Origin: Oscheius tipulae
Taxonomy: Eukaryota > Nematoda > Chromadorea > Rhabditida > Rhabditidae
Assembly: GCA_037178975.1 (NCBI GenBank)
Contig: JASJZH010000004.1
Coordinates: forward strand, 6,138,001 to 6,202,000
DNA length: 64,000 nucleotides
Reading direction: 5' to 3'
The first letter of the stretch is position 1, and the number at the start of each line of letters is the position of its first letter. Shown one piece after another: positions 21,631 to 32,695 of this stretch. Made by a program: the position numbers and the translations under genes. The notes under the pieces were generated by a model, which saw only the letters and a program-made list of their open reading frames with translations, was not told where the DNA came from and did no database searches.

Positions 21631-22230
21631 ACTCTCGTCCCAGGAGCAGACAGATCTGGTCGAAAAGCTCACAGCCATTGCCCAGGTATTTCTTTTTTTA
21701 TTGAGTTCTGTCAGCGTGATCGACAGCGAATCATGAAGATGGTGGACACGCAGAGTGAGGAGGCCGATATACCCAACGTCTATCCGTTGCGATACTCCGA
21801 TGACAAGGGTCACGAGATCAATCTGACGGAGAAAATTGACGTGTCGGAATGTCTGCTAAAAGTGGTGAACAGATTGACGGAAGACATGGAGTTCAGACAC
21901 CACAATGCCGTTCTGGCCCAGCTGAGGACCGTCCGCCATCTCCATCTTCCTGAGCACATAATGCACTGTCTTATCATCAAACTCCTCTCCACTATGTACT
22001 CTCAGCGAGTTTTTCATACCTTTTCTCACTCGTATCCTTTTTCATTAGTATACTGTCGATGTCCCTCGAGCGAGGATCAGCTCAATACTCTGGTCTTTCC
22101 CGATTTCGTGGACGAGGACTCTGCCCTGTTGAAAGTTCCCTTAGAAAATCATCCGCTCGTCGCTTCAATACAGGCAGAATCTCTCAGGGCCCAGACAGCA
22201 ATGCTTCTCCTCGACCAGAATCCCAAATAG
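21631..22230 (+). CDS. Unrecognised protein fragment, 5' end not found
   Basis: Seen: an exon ending QEQTDLVEKLTAIAQ is joined in phase over a 29-nt intron (21686-21714) to RDRQRIMKMVDTQSEEADIP. The frame then stays open through KIDVSECLLKVVNRLTEDM, HHNAVLAQLRTVRHLHLPEH and the end AQTAMLLLDQNPK, with stop at 22228-22230. It looks helical and intracellular. No start codon is convincing; the first in-frame ATG is in exon 2 (21733). The region MYSQRVFHTFSHSYPFSLVY near 22010-22050 has intron-like composition but is in frame. It could be a decayed gene whose 5' part was displaced by the AT-rich block just upstream. Confidence 0.4.
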   Translation, partial: TLVPGADRSGRKAHSHCPGISFFIEFCQRDRQRIMKMVDTQSEEADIPNVYPLRYSDDKGHEINLTEKIDVSECLLKVVNRLTEDMEFRHHNAVLAQLRTVRHLHLPEHIMHCLIIKLLSTMYSQRVFHTFSHSYPFSLVYCRCPSSEDQLNTLVFPDFVDEDSALLKVPLENHPLVASIQAESLRAQTAMLLLDQNPK

Positions 22231-22764
22231 GTACCTTTTTTGTTCTCATACAAGAACAATTGTGACCGAATGGCCGAAATTCTGAAAGGTCTTGGACAGT
22301 TTTCTTCCCACGATTTATTGACAACTTCACTCACAAGGGGAGCCTCTCGCAAAGCAATTGCTTTGCTGGTTCAGATTCTCTCGATTTTTTTCTGTTTCTT
22401 TTTTTGTGAAAATGGCACCAGATTTCCATTGCAACACTCTCTCATTTTTTGCTGAATTTTTTCTTCCTTTCTCCGTACTAGATCTTTTAATAGTATGCTC
22501 GCTTGTCTCTTTCGCGTATCTTTCAAAGAGATTGCTGTTGTCAGTGCAAAAAGGTTTAACGTAGCTTGCTTAAGATATCAATGAAGAAAATAAACTTTTC
22601 TAGGTGTTCGTATGCAAGCAAGAACCGGTTCCAGTCAACTTGATCAAAGAACTACCACCTACAGTTCCTTATTACTTTTTTTGATAACTCAATAATGCTT
22701 AGTTTGCGTCGCTTTTCGTACCCCCATCAGCTTCATATGTTATCCAATCATCATTCATTCAAAA
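22231..22764. other. Gene-free, T-rich stretch
   Basis: No supported gene. The + strand open frames here are T-run artefacts rich in Phe/Ser/Leu. Nothing else recognised. Confidence 0.4.
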
Positions 22765-23160
22765 ATGACATCTCCATCTCACCTGCTCAATATCGAAATA
22801 AATAATAGTATGTTCTTGTTTGACTTTCTGAACAAATCCATACAGATTACAGCTACGAGCTGATTGATGAAGACGAGGAGGAAGACAGTCGTTTTGTCGA
22901 CTCTGATACCTTGAAGAAGTGGGGCGATCGAGTATTTTGCGCTGCCAAGACTCTATTCCTTCTGTTCGCCTTTTATCTTATGATCCAGTTTTTCACGGAA
23001 GTCTACAGAGTAATAAAGGAACGATATGGTAGTTATTGATAGGGGCTACATGCTCATATTTTCAGAAGTTTTCACAGTAACCAGTGACACGGTCAATACA
23101 ACTTTCTCTGGTCTAAACATGAGACGGACCCTGACTAAATGGAATCGACGGAGATTGTGA
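22765..23160 (+). CDS. Small single-pass membrane protein, unknown role
   Basis: Seen: three exons: ATG 22765 MTSPSHLLNIEINN, a 38-nt intron, then YSYELIDEDEEEDSRFVDSD, a membrane segment (FCAAKTLFLLFAFYLMIQFF) and TEVYRVIKERY, a 37-nt intron, then EVFTVTSDTVNTTFSGLNMR and a basic end with stop TGA 23158-23160. About 115 residues. An acidic N-terminal side, one hydrophobic helix and an NTT glycosylation sequon after it suggest a type II membrane protein. Too short per exon to appear as one open frame; supported by two in-phase GT-AG introns. Family not recognised. Confidence 0.6.
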
Positions 23161-23553
23161 ATAGGCACACAACCAACGTGTGTAACATTGTCAATATATC
23201 TTTGTTGATGACTACTGTCGTTTTAATAAAGTTTTCTAACTCTCTTCTGATTCTCTTTCTAATGACAATAATTTCTAATTGATAGCACTGATTCCTAGCA
23301 ACATAGTCGAGAATACCCCAACGTTATAGACGGAACCCGCTAGATCCGAAGATACAAGACAAATGGTTGGAAAAAAATGAACAATTTCCCTTCGATATTG
23401 TACATTTTGAACAGGTGCTACTGAATATTCTATGCTTTTGTAGAAGAACTAACTATTCTAGCGAGTAGTTAAACGATTTAGTTTTGAAACCAGAGTGACT
23501 AGGTTTGCCACATAAACTTAACCAGTCGTCTTTTTTTTGCCTTCAGTGTGCAT

Positions 23554-24320
23554 CAGGGTTGGGCGAGCGCTCGCGCTTGCTGCTCGTTTTGGCACGAGCA
23601 CTTGCCTACGAGCAGTCCAATACGCATCTTAGTTGTTCCGTGAAACACTTATTCTGTTGTGCTTCTGTTCTTTTTACCAAAGTTAGACTATGCTTGTTTC
23701 GCCTCGTTGGGGCTCTTTCCCACTCTTAGAAACCACTTCCTATCCCTCGCATCCACTTCCTTTTCACTCTTCACATTTTTCACATCTATTGAACTTCCCA
23801 TCCTGTCAACCCATTTCCCATCGTTTGCTCCCACTTTCGAACCTTTGAGCCCGCTTACTTTTCTTCTAACCCATTTTCTATATCTTAATTCACTTCCCAT
23901 CCTTTGAACCCACTTCTTATTCTTTAAACAGATTCTCTTACCCTTGAACCCACTTCCCATCCCTCACAAAACTCCCTTTACTCTCCCTTGAACTCGCCCG
24001 CAAGTTTCCCTCCAGTCGAGCTACCCTTACAGGAGCAAGATTCTCCCAACAGCTATTCCCAAACTGACTCGACTGGCCGGCAGTTAGTGTGCGCACAAAG
24101 TAGTGCACACTAATTGCAATAGTGGCTTCAGACGCACACACACACACAGACACGTGTACATTTTAATTTATAGATACAATTTATAGATTTGTTGTTCGAG
24201 AAATTTTTTTAGTGCTCGCGCTCGCTGCTCGTGCTCGGCGCAAACGTCTGCTCGCGCTCGCCCTAGAATGGTGACGGATGCTCATACTCGCCCTAAAAGT
24301 CGCTGCTCGCCCAGCGCTGG
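23554..24320. mobile_element. Non-autonomous DNA-transposon-like repeat, copy 1
   Basis: Seen: the left end CAGGGTTGGGCGAGCG (23554-23569) and the right end GCTCGCCCAGCGCTGG (24305-24320) are imperfect inverted repeats sharing TGGGCGAGC. Both ends have subterminal runs of GCTCGCGCTCG. The inside has degenerate ~20-bp tandem repeats of the type CACTTCCCATCCTTTGAACC (about 23730-23965) and a conserved core with GTGTGCGCACAAAGTAGTGC near 24088-24107. No transposase frame. A diverged, inverted second copy of the core lies at about 45090-45480. Family unknown; hAT-like ends are a guess. Confidence 0.6.
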
Positions 24321-24796
24321 TTTGCATTCTAGAGCGCTTCCAAAGTTGTCATGCCACCCAATATTGACAACAACTTTGTCTGAACAGGACTTTCTGAACA
24401 ACATAAATTGGTTGCTTTTGTTTCGTGTTTTAGATGATATTTTAAACGGGGGTTGATAAATGATAAACGCTTAGGATACTTGTAGCCTGATGTAAGCAAG
24501 GTCAACAAATCTCTGTGTTTCAATACGCTGAACAAAGTAAAATACTTTCTGTTTATTATTCGTTTTTAAATCCACATCTACCAAGTTGTGAGGCAGATCT
24601 GCAAGACTCACATGCTTGGACGACATAATGACGATTCTGACATTTCCAAGTCAAATGACATTCAGATTTTCCGATTTTCTGGATTTCTGTTTTCTGCTTT
24701 TCTCCCTGCTGTTGCTCAGTAACCAAGTAGACGCTACCTTTTTGTAGTTGGCTCTCCTTAATCTCCTGTCCCAGTTCCATCACGTCTGTTCCAGGA

Positions 24797-25751
24797 ATGT
24801 GGCTCACTCAAATCGTCGGACTCTTCTCCGGCTGCTTCGCTACTCTTTTCTCTCTATCCTATGTCTTTAGTTGGATTCTAAACGGAATTATTCTTTCCTT
24901 TTGCTTCATATATCGCCTGACAGTTATCAAAAAGTAGACCAAATTCAAAAGTACAAAAATAACAACCTGTTTCAGTTCTCAGCCCTGGATTATCCGTCCT
25001 CGCTATTTATGTTTGGCTGCCCTTGTTTCCTCTTGTATTCCTATTGTTATGATCGCTAGCTGTGTTCCAATGCTGAGTACAGACGAGACCACATCCATGT
25101 TCCGTGAGGTCATGTTGAGTTCAACCGGCGTTGATATTGAAAAGTACGGATATATCGGAATTCAGACAACGGTGACTTAATGTTGTTATTCAGAACAAGC
25201 ATCTTGCAGATAAATGGCAAAGTGAACATAAAGTTCGCTCTCTGTATGAGCGTGTTCGTTTGTTTTGTGGGAAGCGCATCGATTGTCTTTATCTTCTGTT
25301 GGATTAAGATCGGATCCAAGCTGAGGAGACTTCAGGAACTCTCTCGTTCAAGCTACAAAATAGAACACAAACTATACATTCTTCTAACCTTACAGGTATC
25401 TTTGTTGGCAACTCCCCAAACAGTTTTAACAGACATGTATGCCTGTAATTTTCAACGTCCTTCCAGCCGGAATAGTCTGCTTTTGTAACTTGGTAAATAT
25501 CCCAATGGGAGACTATGTCTATCTTTGTCCCATGGTCTTGTCGTTTGCTCAGCTTGTGGATCCAGTTTTTACAATTTTGTTAGTCTCGGACTATAAGAGA
25601 TCAGTGCAAAAACTATTGAAAACGGTGCGATCGACTATTTTCGACTGATCTGTTCAACTTCCAGATCATGCCAATCGACGTCTCGTCAACGCACAGAGGA
25701 TCTAGCACGATTCAACCGTTGGCTCCATATAGAAACAGATCAGAAGAATAA
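24797..25751 (+). CDS. Str-type chemoreceptor with N-terminal deletion (truncated paralogue)
   Basis: Seen: ATG 24797 behind TTCCAG gives MWLTQIVGLFSGCFATLFSL and then jumps straight to WILNGIILSFCFIYRLTVI. The intact neighbour at 26151 has the same start (MWITQTVGLISGSTATLLNL) but about 75 more residues before FNGIILSWCFIYRLTII. The rest matches exon by exon, with introns in the same places: SCVPMLSTDETTSMFREVML, NIKFALCMSVFVCFVGSAS, MPVIFNVLPAGIVCFCNLVN, LVDPVFTILLVSDYKR. It ends at TAA 25749-25751. The frame is intact but the protein lacks about two transmembrane helices, so it is probably non-functional as a receptor or a recent pseudogene. Confidence 0.7.
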
Positions 25752-25807
25752 TTTATGTTTGTCTAATCCTTTTAATGAACCTTACTTTCTCTGGGAATAT
25801 TGTAATC

Positions 25808-26104
25808 TTAGAGAGCTCCCACACCAGCTGAACCCACGGGAGTGATGTTCAAGTTTATGAGTTTTTGTCGTTTGGTCTGATCACCATACCGGGAAGCTGC
25901 ATCATCGTCCCTTTAAAAGTAGTCCATTTCTTCTTCAGCAGGACGTAGACATTTCCCGAATGAGAATGAGTAGTCATCTCCAGAGAGATCGATGTGACAG
26001 GTGTTCATAATTTTTTCAGGTGTCTGTCGCAAGGCGTTTCCTGTATTACTTGACAGCTGAAATTTAGAGTTCGTTCGACTTTCTGGTCTTGAACACATTT
26101 CCAC
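25808..26104 (-). CDS. Possible small minus-strand gene between two Str receptors
   Basis: Seen: an open frame from 26104 (MEMCSRPESRTNSKF...CHIDLSGDDYSFSFGK) can be joined by a 54-nt GT-AG intron, in phase, to SSRYGDQTKRQKLINLNITP and VGSAGVGAL, stop TAA 25808-25810. No signal peptide or recognised domain. The gap between receptor genes is only 400 bp, so this could also be chance. Offered as weak. Confidence 0.25.
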
Positions 26105-26150
26105 ATTACCCTATTCTCGTCATTCCTTGAAACAATTCTTTCAGTTTCGG

Positions 26151-27337
26151 ATGTGGATAACGCAAACTGTTGGCCTCATATCTGGTTCTACGGCAACATT
26201 ATTGAACCTATACCTCGTCCCCATAATTCTGACCAAGTCGTCACAGAGAATAGGCCGATACAAATACTTCCTCCTGGCTTATACTCTCAATTCGTGTTTC
26301 TTCACAATCAACCAGATTTCTTCTCTCGCGGTAATGTTTCGTTCAATCTCTATTTCGATCTTTCAGGCCTGGTACATCCCACCAAATGGATGTTTCTTTC
26401 TCGTGACCGTGGAACTTTTCCCACGATCAATCCAGCAAATCCAAATACTCTCCTACATTTCAAGCTACATTTTTAACGGAATCATACTGTCGTGGTGCTT
26501 CATCTATCGACTGACCATCATTCAAAAGTGAGTTCAGGTCATCTGGTATCTAAACAACTTCAGTCCTGATCCTTGCATTGTGACTCCACTATATTCTTCT
26601 CTCGCTCTTGTGCTTTCCGCCTTTATCTCAACAGTTATTGTCGGTAGTTGCATACCTCTTCTACCCAATGAAGAAACTACTGTTCTTTTTCGGGAGGTCG
26701 TCTTCAACGCCACCGGAATTGACATGAACAATAGAGCATATCTGGGCGGAGAAATGACTGTGAGTTTGACTCGCTTGTCCCTTAATAAAGTGTTAGATTA
26801 ACGGAGATGTGAATATGAAGCTCACCATCTGTATGGCACTTTTCGTCACTTTCGTGGGATCGGCTTCAGTCGTCTTTCTCTACTGTTGGCTGAAAATTGG
26901 CTGGAAGCTGAGAGAGCTACAAAGTTTGTCGGCTTCTAACTATCGAGTTCAGCACAAACTATTTATACTTCTGACATTGCAGGTTCTTCTTTCCTTCATT
27001 TTCAAAAAATTGTTTTCTTTCAGACATGCATGCCAATATTGTTCAATATTTTACCAGCTGGATTAGTTTTTCTATTCACCCTGGCTAAAATACCAATGGG
27101 AGAAGTCATCTTTCTCTGCGCAATGGTCCTTTCATTTGCCCAGCTCCTGGATCCGATTTTCACCGTGTTGCTAATCAGCGAATACAAGAGGGCGATCCGA
27201 AGAGCACTAAAAGCGGTATGTTGTACTCAACCAGCGAGTTTTTCTTTCAGGTGGTTTTGAAAATTATTAACGAGAACTCGTCCATGATTAGACCGAGCAG
27301 CGTGGCACCCACAGCACCGTCCAACGAAAGGGACTGA
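26151..27337 (+). CDS. Str-type serpentine chemoreceptor
   Basis: Role (known): Str-superfamily 7TM receptors detect odorants in nematode sensory neurons. Seen: ATG 26151 behind CTTTCAGTTTCGG. Segments in order: TQTVGLISGSTATLLNLYLV (TM1), YFLLAYTLNSCFFTINQISS (TM2), YISSYIFNGIILSWCFIYRL (TM3), SSLALVLSAFISTVIVGSCI (TM4), LTICMALFVTFVGSASVVFL (TM5), LFNILPAGLVFLFTLAKIPM (TM6) and FAQLLDPIFTVLLISEYKR (TM7, with the family's D-P-x-(F/L) signature). Stop TGA 27335-27337 after SVAPTAPSNERD. Six short introns. It is the intact paralogue of the truncated gene at 24797. Confidence 0.82.
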
Positions 27338-27696
27338 GATAAATATTTTAAAAAAGATTTTGTTTGTTGATGCGGAGATCAGTTACCTGGGTAAATAGAA
27401 CTTGGAAAACTTGGACCACAGTTCATGTGATGAAAGGAAGATGTTCATGCGTGAAATGACGACAATTCTACTAGTTCAAATGTTTCAGTAAAAGCATTTA
27501 ATGAGACAGAGCTGTCTTTCTTCAACCTCCTACAGTTCTCCACTTTCCCAATCTGACAAGATGTATATCCGGATATATTCATCCCTAATTGCCTTTTTCA
27601 CTTCCACATTCAAATCGTCCAAAGAATTGGGAACATTCAGAGTACTCTTCAGCATGTTTGTCCTTCTGTAAAGTCTAATCAGACGACGTCTTGTTT

Positions 27697-29003
27697 ATGG
27701 GCTCCTGTACGAGAGATTCTTCAATTTCGTCATTTTTTGTGACAGTCGAGCACACTGTATTTGTGGTACGTTGAAGCTTCTAACATTTCGTACTGGATTC
27801 TAGATTGGTCTGCCAGTGAATATTCTAGGAATGTGGTGCTTGATAAAGACTAGATCGCGAGTCATTGTGAACATAAAATGGCTTCTTATAAATGTTCAGA
27901 TATGGTAAGAACCTGTGATCTTTGGCTCATGCTGGCAAATGTCTAAAATATGTGAAAGTTCTGTTTTAGGCTTGTTGCTGGAGACGTGGTTACTTCATGT
28001 CTTCTACTCCCAGATTTCTTCCTTCCTCTTCCTGTCGTATACCCACTCGGAGTTCTATCGACTTTCAAAATACCAACCGAATACCAGGTCATTTTCGGTG
28101 CTTGTGTCTATGCCGGTATGTAATTGTCCGCAATGAAAGCTATCTTATCAGGTTGCGGCTCTTCGATCCTCCATCTCTTCTTCATTCGACATCAGACCAT
28201 TCTCTGCCCCGGTCATCCACGACTATTCTCCAAGTCGGTCAAGTATTTTGGGGTCTTCTGTATCTACATCATCTATGGTGGATATGCCTTGCCAATCTAC
28301 TTTCTCCTTCCGAGCAATACGTACCAAACAAAGAAGAATCTTCAGAAAGTAGGTTTTTTTCTGTGACATTAATTTGGTTTCAGGAATTTAAATGCGTTCC
28401 TGTGGAGCTGTTTGAAAACAAGGCTGTGGTCTTCGAGTTGGACAACTTTATGTACATTTTAGGATATTCTATGCTTTACATTGTTTCCTGGACAACTATA
28501 GCCACACTATTAGTACAGTTTCCAAATAATCCTACTGATCAAGATCGTTTAGCTAGTCGAGTTTTTCGCAGTGCTTAAAGAGAATCCGAATCTGTCTCGC
28601 AATACAAAACTTTTGTTGGCTCGATCATTGACAATCATCATATTGCAAGTATGCGAGTTTTCTAAACTGAAAATCTTTTGAGTAGTTTTTGACCTCGTTC
28701 CTCATACTCGTCCTTCCAATACTGGTACTTGTTACTACGGCCATTATTCGCAAATCGTCACAGAGTAAACAAATAGAGTTCTAGTTCATTTGAGTTCCAG
28801 TCTTGGTCTCAATCTGCGTCATAATTATCTCGTCCCACGCCTCTGTCGGTACTCTTTTGATGATAATTTTAAACGGTCATTACCGTTCGTACATAAAGAG
28901 TCGACTGTTACGACAAACAGTGGGTGAGTTAGTTAACAAGAGCGCTTAGAAATCAGTTTCAGAGCGACCATTGGGGGTGAAGACCGTCAGTCGTGTGCAG
29001 TGA
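27697..29003 (+). CDS. Srh-type serpentine chemoreceptor
   Basis: Seen: ATG 27697 (MGSCTRDSSISSF). TM1 has VEHTVFV-IGLPVNILGMWC. Then LINVQIWLVAGDVVTSCLLL, PLGVLSTFKIPTEYQVIFG, ILHLFFIRHQTILCPGHPR, VFCIYIIYGGYALPIYFLL, MYILGYSMLYIVSWTTIATL, LLLARSLTIIILQ-FLTSFLILV and SHASVGTLLMIILNGHYRSY. It ends VERPLGVKTVSRVQ with TGA 29001-29003. Known: the PLGxL..xxxPTEYQVxxG block after TM2 is typical of class H serpentine receptors. Eight or so exons with 35-65 nt introns, in the same places as the gene at 29252. No stop codons remain after splicing, so it looks intact. Confidence 0.75.
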
Positions 29004-29251
29004 ACTTGCTTGCTCAAGACTCTTTTTTTCCACAAAGAAAAATTCTATGATCTCTCAATACAGTTGTTGCTAGCGACTGGTCCCAATAAACTCTTAGAAT
29101 CATTCTGTGCCTTTCGTGGAAGGAGTACATATTTTTTCCCACATGCTCAGCAGATCATTTGCATGTTTATGTAAAACAAACCGTGCGAAAATAACAACTT
29201 AGCTCTTGGAGTAGAAGAGTTCACTTGTCTCGTAAACGCTTTCTCTGCTAA

Positions 29252-30527
29252 ATGGAAACCTCTGCAGCTGATCCAAAATGTCTAATAAACCACTCAGCAA
29301 TGGAAGCTATGATTACTTTCGAGCACATTGTTTTTGCGGTATCCTTGTCTATCTTTTCTTCCTAAAAAAAACTACCTCAGATCGGCCTTCCTTTGAACAT
29401 TATTGGTCTGTTTTGTATCTACCACGACAAGACGAGTAGGATCAAATGGATTCTGTTCAACTGTCAGATGTGGTATTTCATGTGCGACGTTATGATGTCG
29501 ATTCTCTGTCTTCCACAGTTCCTACTTCCTTTCCCGGCCTACTATTCTTTCGGTCTCTTCAATGTTTTTGGTGTACCCATGCACTTTCAGCTGTTCATAG
29601 GAATCACAGGATTTGGAGGTTTGGTCTCATTGAGCCCTACAATATTTCTTAGGAATGGCTGCTTCGACAGTCCATCTGTTCCTACATCGTCATCAGACCA
29701 TAATCTCTCATGCACATCCTCGGTACATTCGCCCAAAATATAGAAAAATTCTAATGATTCTCATCTATTTGTACTTTGGCGGCGTCGCCATTCCGATGTA
29801 CTTCATCGTGGCCAAGGACAAAACTAAGGCCCTCTGGCAGATTTCTGAGGTTCGGGCAGATCTTGCATGTAATCATAAATCATCTCAGAAGTATCCTTGC
29901 TTCTACCAGGAGCTTCTCCTACCAGATACTGTTCTTCTCGACATGGACAACTTTGCAATCATGTTCATCAATGGAATGATTTTTGTAGTTTTGTGGATTG
30001 GCTTGATGATCTTCTTTGTAAGTTCTTCATTTTGTCATATGTTCAAGATCGGCTCAGGTAGTCGATTCCTTCCGAGCACTCCGACTTCACGAACAACTTA
30101 GCGTATCCAAGACGACAAGAGCTCATGTGAGACGCTCGTTGATCAGCATAGTTGTTCAGGTTTCGGTACAAAGAAAAACACACTGATCCGTGTTTAGATA
30201 GCAGTTGCGCTCATCTTCTTTATGGGACCCATATGTATCCTTGTCTATCAGATGTTTTTCGTTAGCTACGATCAATGTAAGAGTTGCACACAACGTCCAC
30301 AATGCTGGATTCAGATTTGACCTTCTTTGCCCTCGGCGGGGTCTCTATTCACGCTTCAGCTGGAACTATTGCCGGAATTTGTATGAACAAACAGTATAGA
30401 CAAAGGCTTTTGAGATTAGCAAAAGTTCTGTCCGGAGGTGAGAAATAAATTGATAAAATCAATGTTTTATTCAGTAAAAACCAGGACAGTCAAGGCAACT
30501 ACAGCATCCAGATCCCGTAATAGCTGA
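29252..30527 (+). CDS. Srh-type serpentine chemoreceptor (tandem paralogue)
   Basis: Seen: ATG 29252 (METSAADPKCLINHSAMEAM). FEHIVFA-IGLPLNIIGLFC (TM1), QMWYFMCDVMMSILCLPQFL (TM2), FNVFGVPMHFQLFIGITGF, VHLFLHRHQTIISHAHPRY, IYLYFGGVAIPMYFIVAKD, FAIMFINGMIFVVLWIGLMI and IAVALIFFMGPICILVYQMF. The last helix is SIHASAGTIAGICMNKQYRQ. It ends SRSRNS, TGA 30525-30527. Intron positions and helix pattern match the gene at 27697, showing tandem duplication; sequence divergence is large, so the duplication is old. Likely a chemosensory neuron receptor. Confidence 0.78.
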
Positions 30528-31079
30528 ATTTCCAAACTACCGCTACCTTAAAATGTCTTTTGATTCTGTTATTGTTGATCTTTATCGTACACTCATAAAA
30601 CATGTTCTTATCCTACAAACACGAGGCATGGACAACGAATGCTGCGATAAGTGAGAGCAGAGGGCGTGCTCGATCCAATTCCTCTGCAAAAAAGACCTGA
30701 GGCTTGGGAGGAGATAAAGAGTTTTTGTGTGACTCCCTAGTGTCGCCGGAAAGCTTGTTAGTACACCGAATGGAAGCCACAGAACATATTTTTCCTTTAC
30801 AGATGAAAAGAGTAATTGCATAATTAGTCCCTTTAACCAGCTTCAAAAACTCCTTTCAAAACGATTCTGAAGGGACGTGTTGCCTTAGGGACCAAACTCT
30901 ACAGGAGTTTCCTCTACAAGACCGGGTACGCCCTGTCCTAGCTGCTGTTTTATCAGGCTCCGGGTACTTACCTACGCCCTGCCTTCAGTATAAAAAGGAT
31001 TGGCAGTCTCCACGTGTTCCTTATCTATTTCTCCTGCTTATTTTTGCATCTCTTTGCTCCTAACCAACTTTTTTCCAGA
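30528..31079. promoter_or_regulatory. Intergenic region with TATA box upstream of the ML-domain gene
   Basis: TATAAAAA at 30989-30996 lies about 85 bp before the ATG at 31080. Upstream, CCGGGTAC(...)CGCCCTG occurs twice (around 30921-30937 and 30960-30980) and may be a duplicated regulatory element. TTTTTTCCAGA before the ATG is a trans-splice-like acceptor. Confidence 0.4.
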
Positions 31080-31726
31080 ATGAAAAATCTCATCCTTGCC
31101 GTTGTTCTCATCGCTTCAGTTGGAGCTTCTTGCGACGTAACTTGGCCCAATAATACCGACACTGCTCTCCACTGGTGGCAATGCGACAACGGACCTCTGA
31201 CCGTCTATAATTGTACGTCCTTCGACACTAGAAACAATTACGAGTACCCGATTCACTTGACCCAGCCGTTGGTCATGGAAGTTCAGATCAACAATCCCAC
31301 TCATACTTATACGGTAGCTCTTCTGAGACTCCGTTGTTATTTGAAACTTCAGGCCGGAAACTTGAAGGACACTATTCTTATCTGGGAATGGAACAGACAA
31401 ACCTGCGCATGGGTGTCTCTTCCAACTTTCGGACTGCTGTTAGTTAGGAAGAGAATAACAAATACGAATTCTTTTAGATCCAACCAAGACAGCTGTTCCA
31501 ACGGAATGCCGTGCCCGATCAAGCCCGGAAAACAGTGGCTTCCAGTCACCATCGACTTCACTCCCTACAAGCAGATCATCCAGGCTCTGCAAGACAATAT
31601 GCCATACCAGCTGCACTACCTCATGCACGACAAAGTTTCGAACGACCAGATGTGCATCATGTTTCAAGTATCTTGATTCAGTTTCAGTTTATATTTGCGT
31701 TCCAGGCACGAGCATACGTTCGCTAA
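31080..31726 (+). CDS. Secreted ML (MD-2-related lipid-recognition) domain protein
   Basis: Role (known): ML-domain proteins are small secreted beta-sandwiches that bind lipids, like NPC2 and MD-2. Seen: signal peptide MKNLILAVVLIASVGASC. Then WPNNTDTALHWWQCDNGPLT, YEYPIHLTQPLVMEVQINN, ILIWEWNRQTCAWVSLPTFG, CSNGMPCPIKPGKQWLPVTI, the second strand pair PYQLHYLMHDKVSNDQMCIM, and the end ARAYVR with TAA 31724-31726. The six or so conserved Cys pair as in the family. It has three short introns, two of which are missing from the paralogue at 32696. Confidence 0.82.
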
Positions 31727-32695
31727 CTTCAATTCAACGAGCTGCAGACAAGAGCCTATGTGAATTGATCAACGTATATATGTAAATAAAATCAGCTTTA
31801 AACATCTTGCTATATATTGTTGTTTCTGCCAGATGAAGCAGTTCTGATGAGGGCCGGAGATAGTGGTTAAATGCCAATAAATCGCTGACATTGCGGAGAA
31901 GACGTGTTGATGGTGAAGGCAAGACCGTGAAATGCACTTATCGACGTCCTTTGTAAAACTGAAGCAACTACGATTATCTAAATTTTTTGTCTTTAGAAAC
32001 ATGAAACTAACGAAGTTCCCGATGAATTCATTGGTAGGGTAATCTGTGCTTTGAAGAGTTAGTCAGAATTAGCTTTTCAAACCTCTTTTCCTTGTCATTT
32101 CTTTCTTTTATGATTCCAAAGGTTTCACAGGAGCGAGATGTTTCCTGTCCCGCGGGGGTAGGTCAAAGGACGAATAGCTTGCTTGTTGCCCCAGCACTTT
32201 GCCCCATTTTATTACGCTGTAACTATAACTTATCAGCAACACCGAACTCTGACTACATTGTCGGAAACAAAAGAGATGTAAACAGAAGATGCTAGTGATT
32301 TGAAAAAAATGTCTGGAGTTACCACAGGTACGTTGCAGCAAGTAATACCAGATGTACTATATCTTCAGTTGTTGGTAAACACCTGTAAGTTGTATCCCAC
32401 GGATCCATCATTCTAATCTGACTAGATGCAGATTTCGGTTAGATTCAATATGGAAGGTCCATAAAGAAGAAAATGATCAATTCTGTCCAATCGTTGCAAC
32501 ATTCTTTTTTTTGACTCTCCCTTGTTCTCTGATACGTACCCGGAGGCCGTCTTCTTATCGTCCGTCCTGGTCGTTTTGGCTTCCTAGTGGACTACGTATT
32601 TAAACAGGACCCATAGACGGGGATTCCGCAAGCTTTATCACACAATAGTACTTTCTCCTCTTGTCCAGTTCATATTGATCACAAGCTTCTTCAGA
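31727..32695. other. Intergenic region between ML paralogues
   Basis: Nearly 1 kb without a credible gene. Open frames here are short, lack splice signals and resemble nothing. A short TTCTTCAG precedes the next ATG. No repeat element recognised. Confidence 0.45.
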
